Assembly: GCF_030503855.1 (NCBI RefSeq)
Contig: NZ_CP129971.1
Span: forward strand, 4,340,001-4,404,000
Length of the DNA: 64,000 nucleotides
Reading direction: 5' to 3'
Origin: Marivirga salinae
GTDB lineage: Bacteria; Bacteroidota; Bacteroidia; Cytophagales; Cyclobacteriaceae
The notes under the pieces are model-generated. The model made no database searches and had not been told where the DNA came from. It saw nothing but the letters and a program-made list of their open reading frames with translations. Within the stretch, counting starts at the first letter, position 1; each line of letters begins with the position of its first letter. Made by a program: the position numbers and the translations under genes. This document shows, one piece after another, positions 37,555-43,717 of this stretch.

Positions 37555-37695
37555 AAGGGATTAAGTACACTCCTAATGACCTTAATAGTCGAGACTAATA
37601 TCTTATTGAGGTTTTGAGTACTTAAAAAATAGAATAGTACCTATAAGGATTCTAGATTTTATCTAGCGGATTGACTGGTTTACTATTCTACCTCC
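37555..37695 (-). ncRNA. Candidate bridge RNA of the IS110 element (two guide loops)
   Basis: On the minus strand upstream of the transposase start, two stem-loops are seen. The target-like loop (37631-37689) has a 9-bp stem AGAATAGTA/TACTATTCT, a 6-bp inner hairpin CTAGAT/ATCTAG, and guide bases GCGGATTGAC (37666-37675), identical to the right flank at 37731-37740, and AAGGATT (37645-37651), complementary to AATCC at the left flank. The donor-like loop (37561-37625) has the 8-bp stem TTAAGTAC/GTACTTAA, TATCTTAT (37599-37606) equal to the IS left end at 36513-36520, and CCTTA (37580) matching the other end. Transcript ends are inferred. Confidence 0.7.
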
Positions 37696-37729
37696 TTTCT
37701 TATTATAATACAATATCGTAAATCTAAGG

Positions 37730-37796
37730 TGCGGATTGACGGGCTTTCTACAAAGAGCAGAAGTCGCAATCACCTACTAAACAGCCATGATTTATA
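37730..37796 (-). repeat. attC-like palindrome, class C copy 1, part 2 of 3
   Basis: TGCGGATTGACGGGC to CAGCCATGATTTATA matches the intact site at 40748-40813 with few differences. It is cut by the second IS right after TTTATA. Confidence 0.75.
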
Positions 37797-37883
37797 GCCC
37801 CTATGTAAAAGCATAAGTCCTTAACAGCTAACTTCTTAAATTAGGGTTGGAGAACAAAAATTAAAAGAAAGGAGCAAGGACTT

Positions 37884-38951
37884 ATGAAGACTAAAGTTAA
37901 TGATTTTTCAGGAATGAATATCTATGCAGGAATAGATGTTCACAAAAAGAGCTGGTCAGTCACTATTCTAGTAGATGAACAGGAGCATAGAACATTTAAT
38001 CAACCACCAAGTGCAGAAGTACTATACAAGTATTTAAACAAACATTTCTCAGGGGCTAGCTATCATAGTGCCTATGAAGCTGGCTTTTGTGGTTATGGAC
38101 ACCATCGTCAACTGCTGGAACTAGGAATTGATAATATGGTTATCAATCCAGCTGATGTACCCACGACTGGTAAGGACAAGGCAGGAAAGACCGATAAAGT
38201 AGATAGCCGCAAGATTGCAAAAGGCCTTCGAAACGGGAGCCTGACTGGTATCCATATATTTGATGAATCGGGTCAGGACCTACGGAGCTTTGCCAGGATG
38301 AGGCATAATATGCAGAAAGATTTACGCAAAGCAAAGCAACGCATAAAAGTGTTTCTCAATTTTAACACCATTACTGTTCCTGCGCATCTTGATGATGATA
38401 ATTGGAGTAAAGCTTATGAGACCTGGCTTGAAGAGGAGGTTAAGTTCTCTACTGAAAATGCACGGACTGCTTTCGATTTTATGTTGGCCAACTATCATTA
38501 TCAAAAACAGCAAGTAAGACAGATAAGCAAGGAACTTAGAGCCTACTTTCGCAAATATCATAAACAAGATTATTTCCTACTGCGGACTATTCCCGGTATT
38601 GGTCCATTGTCAGCCATTGCCATTATCAGTGAAGTGGGAGACATTAATCGATTTGCTAATGTCGATAAACTCAGTAGTTATGTTGGATTACTACCGCTGA
38701 CCAATAACAGTGGAGAAACTGAAAGAGTAGGAGGCATGAGTTATAGGTGTAATAATTATCTACGCACTATTCTAGTAGAAGCCTCATGGCAAGCCATCAG
38801 AAAAGATCCTGCCATGTTGCTCTACTACAAAAAGCACGCAGCCAAGGGGAATGGAAAGCGGGCTATTGTGAAGGTGGCTGCCAAGTTGCTCAATAGAATC
38901 AGATATGTATTAAAAAACAAAGAAGAATATGTGTTGGGCGTAGTAAAGTAA
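37884..38951 (+). CDS. IS110-family transposase, IS1111 type
   Basis: The 355-residue protein starts MKTKVNDFSGMNIYAGIDVHKKSWSV. It has the DEDD-like part (YAGIDVHKKSW, YEAGFCGYGHHR, DKVDSRKIAKGLRNG) and the C-terminal Tnp_20 domain (RTIPGIGPLSAIAIISEVGD, YVGLLPLTNNSGETE, RCNNYLRTILVEASWQAIRKDP). IS1111-group relatives with these features include those that target attC sites. AAAGGAG precedes the start by about ten bases. Confidence 0.93.
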   Translation: MKTKVNDFSGMNIYAGIDVHKKSWSVTILVDEQEHRTFNQPPSAEVLYKYLNKHFSGASYHSAYEAGFCGYGHHRQLLELGIDNMVINPADVPTTGKDKAGKTDKVDSRKIAKGLRNGSLTGIHIFDESGQDLRSFARMRHNMQKDLRKAKQRIKVFLNFNTITVPAHLDDDNWSKAYETWLEEEVKFSTENARTAFDFMLANYHYQKQQVRQISKELRAYFRKYHKQDYFLLRTIPGIGPLSAIAIISEVGDINRFANVDKLSSYVGLLPLTNNSGETERVGGMSYRCNNYLRTILVEASWQAIRKDPAMLLYYKKHAAKGNGKRAIVKVAAKLLNRIRYVLKNKEEYVLGVVK

Positions 38952-38994
38952 TAAATTCTAATGAAAATAATTTTTAACCAATTATAAGACAATT

Positions 38995-39160
38995 AATGAA
39001 AGAGGTGATCGCAAAACATTCGTTGCAATGCTTTTTTGAAAGTAGTTGCATTTATAGCATGCGACCCTCTTTACATAAATAAGACATTACAGGGAAATAC
39101 GAAGAAGCAGTGCTTTTATCGCAAATAGCAGCATGGTCTTATAATTTCATACACACAGCG
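38995..39160 (+). ncRNA. Candidate seek/bridge RNA of the IS1111-type element
   Basis: The 3' noncoding region starts with a stem AGAGG..TCGCA (39001-39013) paired to TGCGA..CTCT (39060-39070). Inside, AACATTC (39015-39021) complements GAATGTT of the intact attC-like site (40816-40822; GGATGTT beside the insertion, one G-U wobble). ATTTATA (39050-39056) equals the left flank at 37790-37796. An inner TGCAA/TTGCA hairpin separates them. Downstream, GCTTTTA (39112-39118) complements the left end (TAAAAGC) and TTTCATA (39145-39151) equals the right end. Short matches, so tentative. Confidence 0.55.
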
Positions 39161-39163
39161 CAA

Positions 39164-39236
39164 AACCGTTGACAGTGGATAAGTTGGCATCCCAAGGGCC
39201 CTGCCCAAAACTTACCCACAATCAACAGTTTCAACA
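39164..39236. repeat. Long hairpin in the IS 3' noncoding region
   Basis: AAAACCGTTGACAGTGG / CCACAATCAACAGTTT pairs with a TAAGTT/AACTTA inner segment and a GGGCCC top (39196-39201). It lies between the candidate guide RNA and the right IS end. Its role is unknown; the rest of the gap to 39326 shows no gene. Confidence 0.5.
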
Positions 39237-39326
39237 ATGACAGTAGTGATTTGAAATAAATAGTGTAAATTTATAGAGCAGACCTCCTAATTATAGTTGG
39301 CTGGAACTCTTATGGCTTTTCATAGC

Positions 39327-39341
39327 ACAGGATGTTGGCGG
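39327..39341 (-). repeat. attC-like palindrome, class C copy 1, part 3 of 3
   Basis: ACAGGATGTTGGCGG is the last arm. On the gene strand it reads CCGCCAACATCCTGT, the opening GCCAACA box just after the stop of the 150-residue gene. Confidence 0.7.
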
Positions 39342-39348
39342 TAGTTTT

Positions 39349-39801
39349 TTATTTTTTAATAGTCGTATTCAGCAACATAAATGAGTATTCTTTTCCTTCG
39401 TCAATTAAGTCACCAGATACTTTTATTTTATGATTGGATGTCAATTTTTTCTCATCTGATTTCTCGAGAAAAAGCACGATGATTTTTCTTTTTTCTCCTT
39501 CGTATTCGATTTCTGTCGAAATGTAATGGTGTCCACCGTCAGCACCATTTGATAAAACCTTATAGTCGGTCAGTTCCGCTTCAAACGGTTTGGATTTTAT
39601 CATTTCAGAGTTCAATAAGTATTTGGTGTCACCTGGTTTATTTTCGTAAAGCCAGTTTTTCCGCTTAAGAAGTTCCAGTGTTGAGTCAAAATCCACTTCA
39701 TCATCAAATTCCATTCCTAGTTCGTTCCGAATATCAATGTAAAATCCTGCCCCGTTATGGTTTTTCAGATACTCAATTATATGTTGCTCTTTAGCTGTCA
39801 T
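39349..39801 (-). CDS. Hypothetical protein with possible winged-helix start (cassette cargo)
   Basis: The 150-residue soluble protein starts MTAKEQHIIEYLKNHNGAGFYIDIRNELG, which looks like a winged-helix-type N-terminal part. A beta-rich domain follows (HHYISTEIEYEGEKRKIIVLFLEK, HKIKVSGDLIDEGKEYSFMLLNTTIKK). No family is recognised. Its start lies 12 bp after the class A site and its stop 8 bp before the class C site, so it fills one cassette-like unit. Confidence 0.6.
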   Translation of the reverse strand: MTAKEQHIIEYLKNHNGAGFYIDIRNELGMEFDDEVDFDSTLELLKRKNWLYENKPGDTKYLLNSEMIKSKPFEAELTDYKVLSNGADGGHHYISTEIEYEGEKRKIIVLFLEKSDEKKLTSNHKIKVSGDLIDEGKEYSFMLLNTTIKK

Positions 39802-39812
39802 TTTAAATTACC

Positions 39813-39943
39813 GCCAACGTTAAGAATATAGAGCGTTGGGCACTTCAGGGCTCAAAGCTATCAATTCCCAACATATTTTCTTAAATATAATCATTTTCAA
39901 TTTTAGCACTATCTGCCCAATGAACTATATTTAGTGTTATGCA
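39813..39943 (-). repeat. attC-like palindrome, class A (copy 2)
   Basis: The 131-bp element opens on the gene strand with GCATAACACTAAATATAG and closes with TATATTCTTAACGTTGGC. The arms pair through GC..AAC, TAA, ATATAG and TTGGGCA. An inner arm pair also exists (TTGGG / CCCAA). It is homologous to 33176-33305 through much of its length, including the non-paired middle. Confidence 0.72.
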
Positions 39944-39958
39944 TTTTTCTATTCTCTG

Positions 39959-40603
39959 CTATTTCTTGTTTTTTGTTGCATTAAAATATCCTACCCATAA
40001 GGGAAGTAATATAGCCAATGTTCCAAATAGAATTACAGGAACTGAAACACCTTTAATTATTGCATATATTATGGATAATAGAGAGGTCGCTGTTAGTATT
40101 AGCAGTACTGGCAAGACCCACTTTCGTTCAAAAAATGACTTTTCTTTTATTATTTCATTTGCATTCGCATCATTATATTTTCTAAGGACTTCATCAAGAC
40201 TCTTGCAGTAAATGTCAAAACCCAAGGGGTCACAAAAATTTGAGTTTGCAAGGATTTTAAATTCTCTGCTGTCTTTAAACTTTATTCTTAGTTTTGTGCC
40301 CTCAAAATTTTCAATTTGATAGTTTTGAATTCCATTGAAGTCCACTCTTCGATTGAATGTCGATAAGTTAAGGTCGGTAAAAGAATCTTGAATTATTGCA
40401 GAGCCCTCTTTTCTAAAGCCTCTCTTTTTAACCCAGAAAAACAAAATTGGTATAGAGAATGAAATAATCAAAGCTATTATCACTCCTAGAGATTTAATGA
40501 ATATAAATGTTAGAATCATTAAGCACGCAAAAATCAAAGCAGTTATACCGAATATTTTAAGGATGTAGTTTGTGTCGGTATATTCAAAGTTGTATTCTTT
40601 CAT
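39959..40603 (-). CDS. Hypothetical membrane protein (cassette cargo)
   Basis: The protein is 214 residues from the ATG at 40603 (MKEYNFEYTDTNYILKIFG); the ATG at 40621 adds six residues. Two helices lie near residues 17-55 and two near residues 165-210, with a ~100-residue cytosolic domain (VDFNGIQNYQIENFEGTKLRIKFKDSREFKILANSNFCDP) between. It resembles the PH-like YcxB/DUF304 layout but I cannot confirm. It fills one unit between the class A and class C sites. Confidence 0.6.
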   Translation of the reverse strand: MKEYNFEYTDTNYILKIFGITALIFACLMILTFIFIKSLGVIIALIISFSIPILFFWVKKRGFRKEGSAIIQDSFTDLNLSTFNRRVDFNGIQNYQIENFEGTKLRIKFKDSREFKILANSNFCDPLGFDIYCKSLDEVLRKYNDANANEIIKEKSFFERKWVLPVLLILTATSLLSIIYAIIKGVSVPVILFGTLAILLPLWVGYFNATKNKK

Positions 40604-40631
40604 TGTTGTATTTCTGTCCATGCGACATTAT

Positions 40632-40826
40632 GCATAACGCCACTGTATAAATTCGTGGCTGATTAAAAGTATAAAAATTTGCGTTAACTACCGAGGCAAT
40701 CCGCAGGATTGGCTTATTAAATTAATTCTTACCCAATAAATCAATCCTGCAGATTGACGGGCTATCTACAAAGAGCCGAAGTCACAATAACCTACTTACA
40801 GCCATGATTTATACAGAATGTTGTGC
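40632..40826 (-). repeat. attC-like palindrome, class C (intact copy)
   Basis: The 195-bp element on the gene strand opens with GCACAACATTCTGTATAAAT and closes with ATTTATACAGTGGCGTTATGC, the two ends pairing over ~26 bp with a small spacer mismatch. Inner arms CAATCCGCAGGATTG (40697-40711) and CAATCCTGCAGATTG (40742-40756) also pair. The stop of the 178-residue gene (40809) lies within its opening arm, as is common for cassette genes. Confidence 0.75.
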
Positions 40827-41345
40827 CCAGTTTTCTTTTATATTCTTGGTTTTTAAAATCCATATTAACATTCCCAAACAAAGAAGTCCAAAGCAAATGA
40901 TTGCAATTGCTGCTATTGAATGGTTTTTTTGATAGTCAGAATGATTTACAATTATCTGTCCGTTAGATTCTATTTGATAAACATTATTTGTTGGGCTTTT
41001 ATCAGAGGAGTCGTAGTAAAATATTGTTATTTGTTTCCCTTGGTTTAACTGTTTCTGTAATTCATAATAGGACTGCTTAGGGTTAAAGGTTCCAAACAAC
41101 TTGTCATGTTCTTTTAATTTAATTCCAAAATAATCTTGGTCAGTGTAGGTAAATGGTACAGCTCCTACCTTTTTATTATCAGTTACAATTTGAGTTAATT
41201 CAATAGTCCCTGTCAATTTGTGTGTGTCGTCTAGATTTCTCGTCTGGTTATCAATTAGCATCTTGAGACCCAGAATTGACATCACCAGTCCAAGTCCACT
41301 AAGACTTATTAATGCAAGAATGTTTTTTAATATGGTTTTATTCAT
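40809..41345 (-). CDS. Hypothetical membrane protein, DUF3592-like layout (cassette cargo)
   Basis: The 178-residue protein has one helix at residues 10-31, a beta-rich extracytoplasmic domain (VGAVPFTYTDQDYFGIKLKEHDKLFGT, QGKQITIFYYDSSDKSPTNNVYQIES) and a second helix at residues ~142-165. That layout resembles DUF3592 proteins; family membership is not certain. The last codons (WAQHSV) and stop are part of the palindrome at 40632-40826. Confidence 0.6.
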   Translation of the reverse strand: MNKTILKNILALISLSGLGLVMSILGLKMLIDNQTRNLDDTHKLTGTIELTQIVTDNKKVGAVPFTYTDQDYFGIKLKEHDKLFGTFNPKQSYYELQKQLNQGKQITIFYYDSSDKSPTNNVYQIESNGQIIVNHSDYQKNHSIAAIAIICFGLLCLGMLIWILKTKNIKENWAQHSV

Positions 41346-41355
41346 TTTTTAATTG

Positions 41356-41394
41356 GGTACAACAAGTGAATATAGTCACCCCCCGGTGACTATA
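41356..41394 (-). repeat. Hairpin with a GTT-like box at the array edge
   Basis: TATAGTCACC (41371-41380) pairs with GGTGACTATA (41385-41394) around CCCC. On the minus strand it is followed by CACTTGTTGTACCC, with GTTGTAC resembling the closing box of the other sites. It lies just upstream of the first cassette-like gene. It may be a decayed site, an operator or a terminator. Confidence 0.4.
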
Positions 41395-41482
41395 TATCTA
41401 TTATACATTTCTAAACTTACTAATAAATTAATTGAAAAAAAAGACCTTAATAACTGACTTAAATAAACTATTCAGCCATTAA

Positions 41483-41521
41483 CCGTAGAATTAAACGTTT
41501 ATTAAACGTTTAACTCTACGG
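41483..41521 (-). terminator. Strong hairpin after the PafA-like phosphatase gene
   Basis: CCGTAGA..TTAAACGTTT and AAACGTTTAA..TCTACGG pair over 17 bp with one mismatch and a 3-base loop. It lies 8 bp beyond the stop at 41529 on minus. Not followed by a clear T-run. Confidence 0.6.
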
Positions 41522-41528
41522 AAAAATA

Positions 41529-43172
41529 TTACTCCAAAATCTCTTGAATAGGCTCACCAGTGGCGCCATTTGGCAGGGAAGTCCCCAAAATGTGAGCCAA
41601 GGTCACTGCTATATCGTCTATATTTTGTCTTTTGTAGGATGTTCCGCTTTTGATGCCGGAGCCATACCAAATCAGTGGCACATGAGTATCATAAGCATAG
41701 CCTGTTCCATGGGTAGTGGCTGAGCGAGTTTGGTAAAACCAGCCTGGTTCTAATATTAACAACACATCTCCAGAGCGCTTAAAATTATAACCCATTTGCA
41801 AAGCCGCAGCTTTATGTTGTGTAAATTGAGTGCTTTGCATATCGGTAGCCGAATAAGCTTCTGCTACTCCTTCTAATTTTAAAGCTTCATTAACCATGAA
41901 TTTTCTGATGGCATCTAACTCAATATTCATTTCAGTTATTAAATCATGATTTAAGAAAAACTGCTCATTGGAAAAATCTTCAATCCATTCGCCTTCACCA
42001 AATTTCTGATTTAAAGCATTACTCATATTTTTCACATAGGCTTTGCCATCATAATGATCCGCAGGAATTTTATTGGCTTGCAAATATTCAGGTACTTCCG
42101 CACATCCGTGGTCAGAAGTCACAAAAATCAGATAATTACCTTTGCCCACTTTCTCATCTAAGTGTTTGAACAACCGGGCTATCTCTTGGTCTAATTTGAT
42201 GTAAGTATCTTGCACCTCCACCGAGCGTGGACCAAATCCATGACCGATATAATCTGTTGAAGAAAAGCTAAGCGCTAGAAAATCAGTAACATCATCTTTC
42301 CCCATTTCTTCTCCTTCCAAAGTGGCAATAGCCAAATCAGCCAAAATAGTGTTCCCATAGGCGGTATTCGGCAACAAGCTAAAGTTTCCATTTTCTGCTC
42401 TTAAAGCTTTCAAATTATAAGGAAAAATGGGTTTCTTTTTACCTCTTACCATCATTTCATAAGGCATATCATCTGCAGTGGATTCAGTATAGTCTGCCAA
42501 AGGCATTGAAAGCTCCCATGTTTGGTTTAAATAATCATCCGCCAGATTACGGTTATTGAAATCTTGCAGCCAAGTCGGTAATCTCTTTTTTCCATAATAA
42601 CTACTGCTTACAAAATGTCCATTGCTTTTATCATACCAAAAAGAACCCGTTGGGTTATGACCAGCTGGCAAAATTGACCCTCTGTCTTTAATGGAAATCC
42701 CTATTACTTTTGATTTGAAATTGGTAGCCAGTCCTAACTCATCCGTAATGGTGCTGCTCAACATTCTGTGTGGCGACATTAAGCCAGCCTCAGAAGTAGA
42801 ACCAATGGTATAAACAGAAGTATCTTCTGCGCAATACACAGAGGTTCTGATATTTTTATCATACCAATTATTGGCGATTATTCCATGCGTAGCTGGTGTA
42901 GTTCCGGTATAAACTGACGCATGACCCGGGCCTGTAAAGGTTGGGATATAGTTGTAGTGAGTGTTATGGTTATAAAATCCATCCGAAATCAATCTTTTAA
43001 AACCATCTTCTCCAAAATTATCAGCATAACGCTCAAAGTAGTCATGGCGTAGCTGGTCAATCACAATTCCCACCACCAATTTAGGCTTTTTTACTTTTTC
43101 TTCTTTTTTCTGAACCGCTTGGCAAGAAAATAAAATCAATAGAGCCAAAGCTCCGCTAAAATATCTCATCAT
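41529..43172 (-). CDS. PafA-like alkaline phosphatase (lipoprotein)
   Basis: The 547-residue protein has a lipoprotein signal (ALLILFSC). Its type I phosphodiesterase/nucleotide pyrophosphatase core has GIVIDQLRHDYFERY, the nucleophile Thr in YIPTFTGPGHASVYTGTTPATHGIIANNWYD and ALSFSSTDYIGHGFGPRS. Next comes FVTSDHGCAEVP, then THGTGYAYDTHVPLIWYG. Matches PafA, the main phosphate-insensitive phosphomonoesterase of Bacteroidota. A hairpin follows the stop. Confidence 0.9.
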   Translation of the reverse strand: MMRYFSGALALLILFSCQAVQKKEEKVKKPKLVVGIVIDQLRHDYFERYADNFGEDGFKRLISDGFYNHNTHYNYIPTFTGPGHASVYTGTTPATHGIIANNWYDKNIRTSVYCAEDTSVYTIGSTSEAGLMSPHRMLSSTITDELGLATNFKSKVIGISIKDRGSILPAGHNPTGSFWYDKSNGHFVSSSYYGKKRLPTWLQDFNNRNLADDYLNQTWELSMPLADYTESTADDMPYEMMVRGKKKPIFPYNLKALRAENGNFSLLPNTAYGNTILADLAIATLEGEEMGKDDVTDFLALSFSSTDYIGHGFGPRSVEVQDTYIKLDQEIARLFKHLDEKVGKGNYLIFVTSDHGCAEVPEYLQANKIPADHYDGKAYVKNMSNALNQKFGEGEWIEDFSNEQFFLNHDLITEMNIELDAIRKFMVNEALKLEGVAEAYSATDMQSTQFTQHKAAALQMGYNFKRSGDVLLILEPGWFYQTRSATTHGTGYAYDTHVPLIWYGSGIKSGTSYKRQNIDDIAVTLAHILGTSLPNGATGEPIQEILE

Positions 43173-43717
43173 TGAAATTGAATTATAATTTTTTGCAAAT
43201 TAAAAATTTGAACCGAGTTATGATAGGAATTTAAGATTAAGGTTATGTGAATAAAAAAAAAGCCCTTAGCTCCCAAAGGCAGAATTCAATATTATTAAGT
43301 TAAGAAGATTTCTATTTTTCGCTTTAGCGAAAAACCTTTTGTTTTCTTTTATATCTCTTGTGGTAAAAAAATCTTTGTTAATGTGGACTAACCTCAGCAA
43401 ATTTCTACCACAAAAGAAACAACAGAACACAAAGTAAAATATCCAAGGTTATTTTACAGGATTGTATTAAAAGTTAAGGCTTGAAAGCTTAACTTAATAG
43501 CATTGAAGGGAATTGGATAGTCTCACAGATTTGGCTTAGCAGAAAACTACAATTTTCATCAATATTCTTTGTGAATTTAAACCAAAAAATTGATGGAGTG
43601 GCTCTGGAATTCGCTTCGGTCTGACGGTTTTCCACCGTCTAATCGCTCTGCAGTCTTGCCTAAACTACGATCAAAATCCTGTGTGTACACCCTTTAGGCA
43701 TTAGGGGCTGGCTGGCG
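43173..43717. repeat. Gene-free 545-bp region with repeat fragments
   Basis: No gene is seen. It has TTTCGCTTTAGCGAAAAACC (43318-43337), the inverse copy of a stretch at about 15729. A CTCTTGTGGTAAAA/ACCACAAAAGAAAC inverted pair (about 43369 and 43409) matches the AACCACAGAG family. Near 43590-43715 lies an atypical GC-richer patch with a GACGG....CCGTC hairpin (43623-43639). Confidence 0.5.

Larger units (their letters stand above)
36512..37729 (-). mobile_element. IS110-group insertion sequence inside the class C site
   Basis: Bounds come from the intact palindrome copy at 40632-40826: TCAATCC at 36505-36511 continues as TGCGGATTGAC at 37730-37740. Removing the insert rebuilds CAATCCTGCGGATTG, the exact complement of the other inner arm (15 bp). 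The insert of ~1218 bp has no obvious terminal inverted repeat and no target duplication beyond one shared T, as expected for IS110. Transposase stop lies at the very end, and ~200 bp of noncoding sequence precede its start. Confidence 0.85.
37797..39326 (+). mobile_element. IS1111-group (IS110-family) insertion sequence in the same site
   Basis: The left boundary follows TTTATA at 37796 and the right boundary precedes ACAGGATGTTGGCG at 39327, which continues the palindrome as in the intact copy (ACAGAATGTTGTGC). Subterminal inverted repeats CTATGTAAAAGCATAAG (37801-37817) and CTTATGGCTTTTCATAG (39309-39325) lie a few bases from each end, the IS1111-group hallmark. Length is ~1.53 kb. The long noncoding segment is downstream of the transposase. 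Confidence 0.83.

Noticed and set aside
37571..37883. A missed gene between the two transposases
   Set aside because: No convincing frame; the stretch is accounted for by the IS110 5' noncoding end, the middle of the palindrome and the IS1111 left end.
33176..41394. CRISPR array
   Set aside because: Repeats are long palindromes (about 130-195 bp) in two or three types, spaced by genes rather than by short unique spacers; no cas genes.
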